Assembly (NCBI GenBank): GCA_016081115.2
Contig: CM071925.1
Location: 9,838,441 to 9,902,440, forward strand
Source of the DNA: Rehmannia glutinosa
Lineage: Eukaryota; Streptophyta; Magnoliopsida; Lamiales; Orobanchaceae
Reading direction: 5' to 3'
Length of the DNA: 64,000 nucleotides
Under the pieces are notes generated by a model, which was not told the origin of the DNA, did no database searches, and was given only the letters and a program-made list of their open reading frames with translations. Shown piece by piece: positions 22,075 through 33,003 of this stretch. Positions within the stretch are counted from its first letter, which is position 1, and each line of letters begins with the position of its first letter. Position numbers and translations under genes: made by a program.

Positions 22075-22725
22075 TTAAAAAAAAGGATTAATACATGATT
22101 TAGCTTTCCAAAAAATAGTGAAATTTTCTCCTTAAGTCTTCTCTCAAATCCAAACATTTCAAAATTGAACCTTAAAGTCAAATATTTTAAGCTCGAATAA
22201 ACATCATGATTCGAACCATATCTTCGTGAAGCGCTCAAGTCAATCAACTCATTTACACCTATTTATTCAAACATGGTATTTACGGACCCTGAGAAATGAA
22301 TTCTCCTTAACTCTAATGATCTTTTATTTATTTATTTTGGAAAATGGTTGTTGATAAGTCATAAGTGATAATACATGCATTAAGTCTACGAAAGTCTACT
22401 AAAAATAATATTATAATACAACTTATTTTAACAAATGAGCGAATAAATCAAATAAGTTAACATCGTATATGGAAACAAAATGGGATTAAACAATGCTGTC
22501 TTTGATGAAGTCTACATCACAGCCAACTCAGCACGCTAAACGTTAAAGCTTAATTAAGTACTATATTGTACTGAGTCTTGTCTTTCATTTTTCGGGTCAT
22601 GTTGGATAGAGATATCAAAATGAGTCGGTCGATAGAACCGTAAAATGATTGAATTGGGCTCCATACCAAAGTGAATTGGGCCTGTTTCACCCTACCCATA
22701 TTGGAAAATAAGCTTATTCATGATT
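22075..22725. other. AT-rich spacer with one dispersed repeat
   Basis: Holds the second copy of the dispersed repeat at 22320-22380 and a phrase (TGATGAAGTCTACATCAC near 22505) that echoes the context of copy 1 (TGACGAAGTCTAGG near 18176). No genes seen. Confidence 0.5.
22320..22380 (+). repeat. Dispersed AT-rich repeat, copy 2 of 3
   Basis: Reads TTTATTTATTTATTTTGGAA and then AATGGTTGTTGATAAGTCAT, closely matching the copies at 18005 and 33645. Confidence 0.6.
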
Positions 22726-23055
22726 TGAAAGGAAAACTAAAAGCTAAAAGCTGAAAGCAAAAGATGAAGAAAGCAAATACATTTCATATACTCAAAAGGT
22801 ACAATTCGTATTGTTTCATTAGCTACCAAGTGCTGTCAATATATAGGACAACTGAATAATCTAGATGGGACAACTGTTACATTCTTATTAATGGAGAAAT
22901 GAGAAATATTCTAACTAACTAAAGACTGCCAAATGATTGGGAAAATGATTGAATGCATAATCCTGAAATCAATATCTTTGCACCTGGGACGTCACAATGT
23001 TATGATCAAGATGTTTATCTCCATTAAATGTTGTGATCAAGATGTTTATCTCCCA
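22726..23055 (-). repeat. Probable 3' LTR of copy III
   Basis: On the minus strand the purine-rich AAAAGAGGGGGCATAA (about 23075-23058) is followed by TGGGAGATAAACATC, with a promoter-like CCTATATATTGA further on, and a possible end TTTTCCTTTCA at 22726. An internal near-duplication of a GAGATAAACATCTTGATCA block lies at its start. With no second LTR the exact ends are uncertain. Confidence 0.6.
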
Positions 23056-23106
23056 TTATGCCCCCTCTTTTAGGGCACTTTCTCACGGATGAAGTGAAGA
23101 TCAAGT

Positions 23107-23687
23107 TCAAAATATTTTGTCCCAGGGAGTGGTGGATGGTTGTTTATTAACGAAAAAGCACTTTGATTGTCCACCCAATACTTTGAGTTGTGGAACCTTC
23201 AATCCATGGAACAGTGTTTGAATCCAAAGAATGTCACAAATAACATGAGCAAGACTGCAATATTCCGCTTTAGTACTCGAACGAGAAAACTTAGTTTGTT
23301 TCTTAGAAATCCACGAGATAAGATTGGCGCCCATAGATATACAAAATGCAAAATAGACCAACGATCATCGAATCCGAACCCCGATGGCATCGACAAAGGC
23401 CACCAAATTATGTGACTTGGAGGGAGAAAAGTTAAAACATAGGAAATAGTGTCAGCCAGATATCGTAGAATGTGCTTAACGGCCTTCCAATGTTTATCCA
23501 AGGGTTTCTGCATGAATTGGCTGACCTTGTGGACATCAAAACTAATATCAGGCCGAGTGATTGTGACATAGAGAAGTCCACCAACAATACTACAATATAG
23601 GCTAACATCAGTGATAGGATTCCCATCGAATTTAGAGAGCGAACGACTACTAACCATGGGACTAGATAACACCTTAGCATATTTCAT
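23107..23687 (-). pseudogene. Copia RNase H domain, copy III, broken
   Basis: The open piece 23687-23199 starts in the RT-RNase H connection (SIVGGLLYVTITRPDISFDV, then QKPLDKHWKAVKHILRYL). It changes frame near 23430, and RNase H continues in 23361-23107 (SWISKKQTKFSRSSTKAEY, then a CDILWIQTLF block). The end of the domain lies just before the polypurine tract. Its role is degradation of RNA in the RNA-DNA hybrid. At least one frameshift separates the two recognisable parts. Confidence 0.85.
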
Positions 23688-23840
23688 CCTGTTTGACTTA
23701 ATTAGAGGACACCGATATATTTCCCTTGGTTAAGAAAAAGACCTACTGAAGCGTGATTAAATTCGATCCCCATAAAATAACTAGTGTTCCCATGTCCTTA
23801 AGAGAAAAAGCGATTGAGTTGGTCAATGAGAGCCTATATC

Positions 23841-24385
23841 TTAATCATCATTGCCCGTTAGCACGATATCATCAACATAGGTGAGGAGAAAAATAGAGGA
23901 CTGATTGATGTGTCTGTAAAAGAGAGAGGGATAATCTTTAGAAACAGAGAATCCAAGGGACATAAGAACACTCCCAAACTTGCTTGACCAAGCCCTTGAG
24001 ACTTGTTCTAATCCGTACAAGGATTTTTGCAATTTGCAAACAAGATTTTTATCAAGATGTTGTTCAAATCCCGGTGGCTGCTCCATATATATCTCAGTAT
24101 CAATATCCCCATTCAAAAACGTGTTATCAATATCCAGTTGTCGTATGGTTCATCCCATAAACAAAGCAACAAATAAAAATGACTCGGATGCTTGTGGGCT
24201 TAATAACCGGTTGTATGATTCATGATAATCGAATATTATCGTTTGAGTATATCATTTGGCAATTAACCATGCCTTGTACTTCTAGAGAACCACCAGCATT
24301 TTTGTTGGCTTTGTATACCCACTTACAACCCACAAGAGGTTTATTGGGAGGTAAAGAACATAGTTGCAAAGTGTTATTTTTTTAG
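23841..24385 (-). pseudogene. Copia reverse transcriptase, copy III, broken
   Basis: The best piece, 24116-23841, begins in the palm (FLNGD-like start, then MEQPPGFEQ, KSLYGLEQVSRAW). It contains the catalytic Y-V-D-D at 23889-23878 within LTYVDDIVLTGND. Upstream sequence to about 24385 is RT-like on the minus strand but full of stops. The distance to RNase H is normal. It could not make an active enzyme. Confidence 0.85.
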
Positions 24386-24899
24386 AAGAGCGTCAATTCC
24401 AATTGCATCGCATGTTTCCACTCGGGAATGTGCAAAGCCTCCTTGTAAGATCATGGTTACGATAAAATGCCCAGGTTATAAACCTTAGTCTTGTAAATTC
24501 CATCCTTGTAATGGGTCACCATTGGATGGATACCTATAACATCTTGAATAGAATCATCGTTAACATGTTGAAAAGAGTCATCGGGGTGAAACAAAAAAAG
24601 AGATATAAAATTTTGCTTAATAGGTAAAACTATATTGATTCGTCCACCAGTGTGAGAATGAGGGGATTCAGAGGAAGAAGACGAATGAGAGTGAAAAGAG
24701 TCAGTAAGAATAGAACGTAGAGGTGTGGCTAGATCGATAGAGAGGATTAGATGGGGTGGCGAAGGGGGTGTATCAGGAATAATCCTAGAAATTAGACTAG
24801 GAAGGATGGGCTGAGTAGTTGGAAGTGGAGTTTGGTTATTGTTATGATTGGAGTGGGGAATAATATTTTCGTCAAATAGGCATGTCTAGTGATGATGAT

Positions 24900-25732
24900 T
24901 CGTTTGTTGGATAAAAGAACATTATAACCTTTGTGTTTAGGATCGTATCCATGAAGGTAGTGGCTTGACTTCTTAGCTCTAGCTTATTTTTATTATAAGA
25001 GGGCAAAGCAAAGGAAAACACAAACAACCAAATCGCTCAAAAAATGATAATCGTGGTTTTGGCAAGTGAGAGTTTCTAACGGTGATTTGAAATCAAGAAT
25101 TTTAGAAGGTGTTAGGTTAATAAGAAACACAACACTAGTAAATGCATCATCCCAATGTGATTGAGGCAAATTGGACTGAAATAGAAGTGTGAATCCTACC
25201 TTAACAAAGTGCCTATGTTTTTTTTTTTCAATGAGACCATTTTGTTGGGATATATATGGGCAAGAGAATCGATGGAAAATCCAATTATCATCTAGGTATT
25301 TGGAAAGGCCAATGAACTCACCACCCCCATCACTTTGTAGGCATTTGATTCTTTTATTATATTAGGTTTCAATGTGATTTTTAAAATGAATAAAAGCTGA
25401 GGTGGTGTCTGACTTGAACTTAAGAAGGTACAACCATGTGAATCTAATGGCTTGATCCACAAAAATGACATAGTAATTGTAGCCAATAAATGATTTAAGC
25501 GGGAAGGTCCCCAAAGATTTGTGTGCACTACATCAAAGGGTTCATAAGATTGTGAAGTAAAACTTGGAAAAGGTAATTTATGAAATTTAGATTGCATACA
25601 AGAGTGACACAATGACTGATTTTCATTAATATGGAAATGAATGTTACAACTTTGTAAAGCTTTCTTAATTACATCATATGATGCATGTCCTAATCTAGAA
25701 TGCCATGTTTCTAGACTAAGTTTATTCTTCAC
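24900..25732 (-). pseudogene. Copia integrase, copy III, broken
   Basis: The open piece 25732-25292 carries the zinc-binding GAG-pre-integrase motif (TWHSRLGHASYDVIKKAL, then CHSCMQSKFHKLPF) and the start of the core (FDVVHTNLWGPS). In this family the core start usually has an Asp where Asn is read here (HTNLWGP), which would remove a catalytic acid. The rest of the core, towards 24900, has stops and frame changes. Confidence 0.8.
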
Positions 25733-26129
25733 TTGGCGTTGATAACAGGAGAAAAATGAAAATGATCACGATCTTGAGGAGAAGATGGTTGAGACTCGGG
25801 GTTGTTGTTCACCTTAGCAATCAAGTGCTATAGATCATTTTTAAGACTCCCTTTGACAAGTACTTCCCTTGTGCGAAGATCCTTCACAAGACATAAAGAG
25901 GCGTGAAATTCAAAGAAACACGTTATTATCATTTGGAAATTCTGATACACTGATGAGATTTTTGGTTATATGTGGAACATGTAGCGATTCTTAAGGAGGA
26001 AAGGATATGAAGTAAGATGGAATGATTCTTATAGAGTTACCAAAATGACCAATATCCGGACTGCACCATTTGCGATCCCGAACTCTTTCACTCCCATGCG
26101 GTCGGATCAATGTTTGAGATTTTCCAAAT

Positions 26130-26944
26130 CATAAGTCATCACATGGTTTGTAGCTCCGGAGCCAGGATACCAGTAGAGATCATGAGAGGAATCCACATTA
26201 AAACCAGGGATAGTGTTTGCAATGTTCACAGCAAGTGAGTATTGAGGAATGGAAGATTGCCCTGTTGGACTTTGTTAAAACTTTCTCTGTTGTTGTTGTT
26301 TCCCGATGTGAAGCTCATGTGGAGTCTATAAAAACATCGATCAATAGTGTGCCCGGTGTAGTGGCATATTTGACATCTTGGTCCATTACCAAACCTGCAT
26401 TCTCTTCCTCTGTAATTGTTGTTTCGGCCTCTACCCATGTTACTTTGAAATTGGAACTGAGTGTTAAAATTTTGACCATAGCTTATACCTCTGCCTTTGT
26501 TACTAAAACCTCCTCTCTAGATCCACCTCCTTGAGTATTCAAATTAACAGAGAACTTTGAATTCTCTGCAACATTTCCCACTGGATTTTCTGAAGGTTCC
26601 AAACTGTTTTCATAGGTAAAAAGCACAGGATATGCCTCTGTCACGGTGCATGGTTCTTCCTTATAGGTAAGAGATACCATGGCTGGGTTGTACTCTGGGC
26701 CTAAACCAGATAAAACATGTAGAACTTGGTCACTCTCACTTACTCCTTGCCTGCTAAAGCTAGTAAGTCACACACAAGTTTTACTTTATTAATATCTTGT
26801 CTCATTTGCATGTTCCTTTTCTAAGGGTCTACAACTCCTGATTTGTCTTTGCATTATTCTAGTTTTGCATTGATGAGCGTATCCACTAGCAAGACAATCC
26901 CAAATCTCCTTAGGATCTGCGTTCAATTGCTCAAGCTCCATCCC
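26130..26944 (-). pseudogene. Copia gag and protease, copy III, broken
   Basis: The gag middle part is open at 26680-26483 and a basic Asn/Arg/Gly-rich tail at 26438-26226. A zinc knuckle CQICHYTGHTIDRC (C-x2-C-x4-H-x4-C, complete) lies at 26375-26334. The protease motif follows at 26172-26143, reading WYPGSGATNH; the expected active-site Asp before Ser-Gly is Gly, so the site is lost. Stops separate the pieces, and gag is cut off at about 26944 before its N terminus. Confidence 0.8.
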
Positions 26945-27233
26945 TAGCTCGATCGCAGAGACTTCCCTTCCTTGAGGTCTGGAGGATCTCCCGATGATGG
27001 TAGCATGCCCACAGTCGACATGAAGACATACTCCTCCGAGTCCTTATAAGCACAGACTGACCTCGGTAGAGCTTCCTCCGAGCTTCCTCCACTTGCTACG
27101 GAGGTCTCCGCCGACTCCTCCCTAACCTCGGCCTCGCACCGCTCCATTCCCCTGGTATGAGTAAAGCCACCCTTCTCATCTCAACCACCTCGCCGAAAAT
27201 CATGCGGCCTTGCGTGCCAAGTCCAACTCGAAC

Positions 27234-29016
27234 CTAGCCTTCGTGGCGATTCCCTCTCGGCATTAGCAACAACCACGACCTCGAGGCTCGGGTCTTCAAA
27301 GATTCTTGGACCCGAGTAGAGTAGCATGAGCATCCTGAGCGTCGGCATGGCGCCTTTCTAGGTCGCAAGTCCCCCAATCGCGTGCCCGGGGATGCGATGA
27401 TCTGCCAGGACAAACCCATCGAGTCGGGATGCGCTCTTCCCATCGAATCTCTTGCGAAGCGCTCGACATCCACCGTCCATGCACGGACCGTCACATCCCT
27501 TGCGGCACGCCCAACATCGGTAAGTCCTTCACCTACTCCTCGATAGGGTGGAACATCACAAATTCCACAAACTAACAGGGGGGATTCGACCACCATTTCA
27601 CAAGCCTCTTCCCTCTCCTGGCTTGGAGGAATGAAGTGGGCCTCCCACCCCAGTCATCAAGCGAAACCCGTGCCACCCCCTCACGGGAATATGCACAAGA
27701 AAATATGCGAGGTAGGGACGGACCGCTCGGTGCAGCCGGGCTCAATGATCACCACCCCACTCCTCATCGCTGCGGTGGGGCTCTACTACTTACAGGACGC
27801 CATCGGCGGCGCTTGCTAGTGGATCTCCTCTCTGGCGCTTTGGCATCGTGATTTAGTCCGTGCCCGACCCGGACTGCGGCGGCGTGAGTTTCTCTTACCC
27901 GGAGGCGAAAGCAAAGACGTCTACCGGAGCCTACAACAAAGTATAATAAGTAAGAAGACAAAAAAGAAAGAAGGTTGAGAAAAATCAATTATATACCATA
28001 TCCGCAGGTACCTCAAGCACGGTAGGAGGAGTCCTCTCGACCAGGACCGAGAAGGGTACGCCGGGAGGATCCCAGGCCTTGCCGAGATGGCCTAATCACC
28101 CTCCTTGAACTATTGCCCCCGCTCGGGGTCCTTTTCTGCAGCCCACATCATGCTTTTTTCCACAGCGCCCCTAAAGCCACCTCAACCCCTTCTCTTCTTG
28201 GGCCACCTCCTCGGTCCCGACTCGGCCAAAAGCCTTGGTCTCCAACCAGACCTCCCGATAGCTTTGCCTCGGTGGCGAGGGCTTTAATATTCCTATCCGA
28301 TGAGCAAGGGCTTGAATATTATCCAGTGACGGATGAAAGATTTGGCCGACCCCCGAGGGATGATTCCCTGCACAAAAATAGAAAATTAGCCCCTTTGAGG
28401 GAAAGAAATGAAGAAAAAGGAAAAATGTAGCAAAAGAAAGAAGGATGTACTTACGGAAGTTACATCGAAGTTAGACGGGGAGAAGGATGACCTCTCCTCC
28501 CCCAGGCGAGTCGACGCCACTGCCACCTACCCAAAACCATTTCTCCTTCCACTCTTTTAAGGATCGTGGAAGGCCTTTTGACCGGCCGTGCCTGGTACCC
28601 GGACCGGTGCAGGCACGTAATACCAACCCGACGGTTTGCCTCGGCTGGTGCCGGAGGTCGCCTTCCCGGGCGAAGAACTCATTTAGATCGCAAAGTGGGG
28701 GCGCTCGTGCCCCATCCCCGTGAAAGAGGATGAGTAGCCCAATAATGCGGCCCTAGTGTCAACGCATGCACACAGGACGAGGAGATCCCACATCCAGAAA
28801 CCACCTTGGGTAATTAGGCGTGGTAGTGGAAACCTCGTCCATACAAGTGGGAGCACCTCTCGGTGGGTGCTCGGGCACCTTCGCATGATCCAACAACCAA
28901 AATTGTGACCGTCGGCGAGAATCATGTAGGTATGATGAAGGGCCTCGGCTCAATGGCATTATCATCTTTGGGTTGATCATTTTAATCGACGGCCTCCACC
29001 CACCTTCCACACGCAC
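27234..29016 (-). pseudogene. Degraded antisense ORF of the gypsy element
   Basis: Minus-strand pieces are open at 27596-27234 (120 codons), 29016-28759 and 28925-28683, rich in Arg, Pro and Trp, with many frame changes between. Around 28540-28600 the minus strand reads like a Lys/Gly/Trp-rich phrase typical of the plant gypsy-type transposon domain (Pfam Transposase_28 type), but too broken to align by eye. Position and orientation opposite to the LTR fit Tat aORFs. Low confidence; it may instead be ordinary decayed gag read backwards. Confidence 0.35.
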
Positions 29017-29630
29017 ATAGGGCGCTCCTCCTTACCTAGGATCCCATCTCGGTGACCGGCTGCTCATCGACCGCTTTGGCCTTGCCGGCCGGTCTCGCGG
29101 CCCCGCACCTCGGCCGCTCTATTCCCCTCGGCTCATGGCGTCCAGGGATCTATATTTATCTCTGTTGTTGATTTTCTAAAGGATCTCGAATTCTCGCCTC
29201 CTCACCGGGCTCTCTTGGACTAACTCCGGTTTGTACACTATACCCTCGGCGATGATGATGTGACGAGCGTTGGATAAAAGATGGTATGCGCCTCTTCCAA
29301 CCAGAACCTCCGCCCGGGTAAGTGCGAACTTGAAAGCTCAACGGCCCCAACATGCACGTCTTTTCGAATTCGAAGGCTACAGATGTCATATCCTGCCGAA
29401 GCGGTCACGTATTCCGTTTCTGGCGAAAAGGTCCAACCATTGAATGCCACATGTCGGCCATCATAGCACCCAATTAATGCACCGTTTTCATTTAATGTCG
29501 ATTGACGATTCTTTGTGCTTAAATCGAAGACTTTTAAGGTTTCTCCTTCATTAAAGATTCATGATTAGTATTTAAAGTTTAAATCCGACTTCGAGAATAA
29601 ATCCTTCTCGGAATTAAATTTGGGAGCCAT

Positions 29631-30420
29631 TGATGACACCGAGCGGACGAAAGAAGAACAAAGACATCCGGCCGAGGTCAACAAAAATAACGCCCGTGCC
29701 CATTAAGCAAATGACGACGCCATCCGACCAGGGCGACTCTATCCATGTAAGCGGCCAAGGCGAATGATGAAAGCTCCAGGCGGCGGCGTGACACAAACCG
29801 AGCTCAACCCAACGGGCAAAGTCGGGGCGGGGACTCAGCGAGCACCTTCTTGAGAAGAGCGCATGTGACGAGAGCGACCCCGAGGGTGACATCGGTCAAA
29901 CGATCAAGAAAACATGCCCACATAAAATAAGCTCCTTAAAAGCAAAAATATTCCCTCAAGGTCAACAAGATTCTCCCAATACATGGCTACTTCCCACGCG
30001 GCGCCCGTAAATAGCACCATTATTTTAAGGGAAAGTTGTAAATAGTAAGCTAGATACACCTTGTAGGATATCTAGGAGTGATTGAGAAAGCGACAAGTGT
30101 CCCATTTACTGAACAATTATTACCCCATGATTGGGTATAAAAGGGGCCAAATGGATTGTAATAGAGGGCGAGAAAAACATCGAGAAAAGAAGAGAGAAAA
30201 GCAGAGATAACAAAAGAGAAAATAGGAGAGTATCAAAAGAGAACGAAAAGAAAGACAAAATCAAATTGTAAAAACCGAAAGCCAACCAGGCCGCGATGCA
30301 GCTTAGTTAATTCATAAAAGGCCGAATTAACCCTCGTTTGGTTGTCTTTTATTTGAATTACTCCCCAGCGACATCAAAACTCCTGTTTTCCATTGTTGAC
30401 CAAAAATCACGTCAACAACA
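29631..30420 (+). repeat. Probable 3' LTR of the gypsy element
   Basis: Starts TGATGACACCGAG directly after a purine-rich tract (29618-29630) and ends ACGTCAACAACA (the ACA at 30417 or 30420). TATAAAAGGGG lies at 30136-30146, followed by purine-rich AGAGAAAAGCAGAG-type transcribed sequence, the usual U3-R order. No partner LTR is in the window, so the ends are estimates. Confidence 0.6.
30136..30146 (+). promoter_or_regulatory. TATA box in the gypsy LTR
   Basis: TATAAAAGGGG within the LTR, about 500 bp from its start, consistent with a core promoter. Confidence 0.5.
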
Positions 30421-31519
30421 CTCATTAAGTTTACGGACAAATAAAAAATAGAAAGAAAAAAAAAGAAAGCGAGGTTTTGGCATGTTACAAAACAACAATC
30501 CACGAGCATTAATCAAGGGCGTAAAGAGCATCCCAGTATAACCTTTAAATTTAAAGAGTATTTTTTTGCAAATAAAGAACATCTTCAATGTTAGATTAAT
30601 TGATCTTATGCATTACAAGAAGAAATTAAAGAGAGATAATAAAGTTCTCGAGAAATTGAAGATGTCTTACAAGCGATGAATAAAGACTAACTAAGTGGGA
30701 AGGATGAAGATAACATATAAATATCTAGGGTTACAAGGAAATATAAAAGAACTAAAGTATCCTTACTAATACAAAGATTGATATTATTGATATACTCCAA
30801 CACTCTTTGTATTTGGTTCTTTATTTCATAATTTATGTGGTTTTCTCGAAATTATTTTCAAATAATCATAAAAAATGCAACAAATCAACGCATATGATAT
30901 TGAAAATAATAAATTATTCAATGCAATTAATTATAGAGAATTGTTTTGGCTCGCCAAATTTGGACAGTGAAAACTGATTTTTTAAATTTAAATATTAAAA
31001 TAAAGAGTTTGGTGGAGATGATTTTATGGATGACTCATCAAAATAAAGAATGTTTTACAATTAAAAGGGTCTTAATATCTAACTGTAGTATTTTTATAGA
31101 TGTCATAGATATTTTTGAAATATTTTTCCTCACGAATGAAAAAATATGAGGAATCAAACTTCAATGAGAACTTTTGTAATTCTTAAAAAATCTCTGATTT
31201 ATTTTTATAATTACCCAAACCTATTTTTGTTTTTAAATAATTATCCATAAATTTACATGAAAGCACAAAGTACTCACTTACAATAATGAGAAATGATCAA
31301 TTCTTGATGTCGGCGTAAGATTATAACGCAAATAACACGAACAAACACAATTCGTCTATATATGCGAAAGCGAGAATCTTGTTGACAAGGAAGAGAAAAA
31401 TTTCAATGTTTAGTAATAATGCAACCATCGAAAATAATAACAAAACAACTATTTATATGATTAATAAAAGTCATAACTTAAATAGGAAATATTAAAAGAC
31501 AAACTAAAATAAAAGACAT
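30421..31519. other. AT-rich spacer with a possible short LTR
   Basis: No genes. Minus-strand 30802-30589 reads TGTTGGAGTATATC to AATCTAACA with a TTTTATATTTCC promoter-like motif, resembling a 214-bp copia solo LTR. The flanks (TTCAA and CTCTT) do not match, so the call is weak. The right end is part of the repeat into which solo LTR copy C inserted. Confidence 0.4.
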
Positions 31520-31524
31520 CTAAA

Positions 31525-32998
31525 TGTTTGATAAATGGTTTTATCATGATTTTGATGATTTTGTTTTTATACCAAAACAATGTTTTTAAAGGTTGTCCAA
31601 ATACTCTAAATGATTTAAAATGGTTTTAAATATTTTCCAGGAGTATTTTTCAAGTCTATTTTCGACCAAATTGGACAACGTTTTTATATGATTTTGGGTC
31701 AAGTGTTTTTACATCAAATCAATGTCACACGAATGTTGTCTAATACTCGATTGGTCTAAAATGTTTTTACTATTTTTGGAGTATTTCTTGAAGTTTATTT
31801 CGATATAAAATTGGACAACATTCATGTTTCGAGCTCGACCAGTCGCCTATAGGGCAACCCGTTCTGTGTTGAGTTTTGGAAAAAGAGAAAAAAAGGGACG
31901 GAGGAAAACTTGAGGGGCGACCGATCGGCCAGGAGTCGGCCGTAGAGGGCGGCGGTCGACCCTAGGCGGCGGTGCCTAGGAAGCCCCCTCAAGGTGCAAT
32001 CTTCTGTTTCATGTTTTAACTACCCCCAACCGTGCAACATGAGGGGCGACCAATCGCACCCCCTCCGACCGGTCCCCTGTGTAAAGTGCGAGTTTTCAAT
32101 TTCAACTTATCTCTGCTTGCTTGACGGTCGAACCCCTCGTTTGACAGAAACTATCCGTTGAGTTTGTAACAACTTTTCCTTAATTTGAGGGTTAATTTCT
32201 AACAACTCTTTTTCTTCAATTGTCTTGGTATTTTTACAGAATTCATGTCCCCAAGAGGAGTCTATCATGTACAAGACATCTTTTATAAATAGAGGAAGAA
32301 TTGAAGCAACACAACAAGAGAAAAACTACAACACAACAAGATACACTCAAGAATACACTTGTTCTTACATTGTCTCATTTCTTGTTGTAATTTGCCTATT
32401 ATTCAACTTTCACATTCTTGAGGTCTAGGCTATTCTTGATTACACTTGCACTCAATTGTATAATTCATTATCGAGTTGTAATCTTGAATTTTGGGTTATC
32501 ATTCAACACAAGATATCCTTGTGAGTGTTCTTGTGGTAAGAACACACTTGGGTGATCTAGGTGTTAGGTGTAAGAAGATTGTGGTAATCTTCTTGTTGAG
32601 GTGTTGAAGAATTTGGTATTCTTCAAGGTTGAAGATTATGGTAATCTTCACAAGGTGCCGTTGGAGATTGTGGTAATCTTCAAGAGAGATGTGGTAATCT
32701 CAAAGGTGGTGTTGAAGAAAGAGTATGGTGCTCTTCCAAGGTGTTGTTGTAAGTTGGTGTTGTATTAATTTTGGTAATTAATAAAATCTTTTTCTTTTTG
32801 AAATTCATCCAGGATATCTTGGGGTGGTAGAGATTAGGCCTAGGTGGGTTGAACCTCTATAAATCGGCGTGTGTTGTTTACTTCCACGCACCTTTATTAT
32901 GTCATTGAGCATTCGGTTCTAAAAGAGGGTAAAATCGAAAAAGATGGAGATAATCTATTCACCCCCCCTCTAGATTATCGTAGCCGCTTGGACTTACA
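31525..32998 (+). repeat. LTR family S, copy C, complete solo LTR
   Basis: It starts TGTTTGATAAATGG, ends GCTTGGACTTACA and is 1474 bp long. The 5-bp flanks are CTAAA on both sides (31520-31524 and 32999-33003). No internal element sequence adjoins. The flanking sequence without the LTR matches 33528-33570, a related copy of the target repeat that lacks the insertion. Confidence 0.95.
32525..32781 (+). repeat. GTGGT-loop hairpin array, copy C
   Basis: Hairpins at 32525-32545, 32572-32594, 32606-32624, 32631-32649, 32663-32681, about 32685-32702, about 32719-32735 and 32765-32781. Centres are GTGGT, TTGGT or ATGGT. Stems are all different, for example AAGAAGATT/AATCTTCTT, GAAGAAT/ATTCTTC and TTAATT/AATTAA. 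Confidence 0.88.
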
Positions 32999-33003
32999 CT
33001 AAA

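Larger units (their letters stand above)
22726..26944 (-). mobile_element. Ty1/copia copy III, decayed, 5' end lost
   Basis: Read right to left: gag, zinc knuckle, protease motif, integrase fragments, RT with YVDD, RNase H, polypurine tract, short 3' LTR. The short LTR (about 330 bp), compact layout and absence of an env-like ORF make it a different copia lineage from copies I and II, probably Ale/Retrofit-like. The 5' LTR, leader and gag N terminus are missing: at about 26944 sequence changes abruptly to GC-rich gypsy-type DNA. Stops and frameshifts occur throughout. Confidence 0.85.
26945..30420 (+). mobile_element. Ty3/gypsy element, Tat-like, 3' part
   Basis: GC-rich sequence with a sharp change of base composition on the left. 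On the + strand a purine-rich AATTTGGGAGCCA precedes TGATGACACC, and about 790 bp later comes GTTGACCAAAAATCACGTCAACA, which looks like an LTR end, with a TATA box in the expected place. No pol is present. The interior instead holds antisense coding-like fragments, as in Tat/Retand elements, which carry an extra antisense ORF between pol and the 3' LTR. The left end lies within copia gag at 26944, so the element is truncated there or the junction is a later rearrangement. Confidence 0.6.

Noticed and set aside
27234..28925. Long frames on both strands in the GC-rich gypsy part as host genes
   Set aside because: GC-rich DNA has few stops, so overlapping frames on both strands are expected; none shows a recognisable host domain.
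30589..30802. A definite copia solo LTR
   Set aside because: TG and CA ends and a promoter-like motif are present, but the flanking five bases differ, so it is kept only as a weak possibility within the spacer entry.
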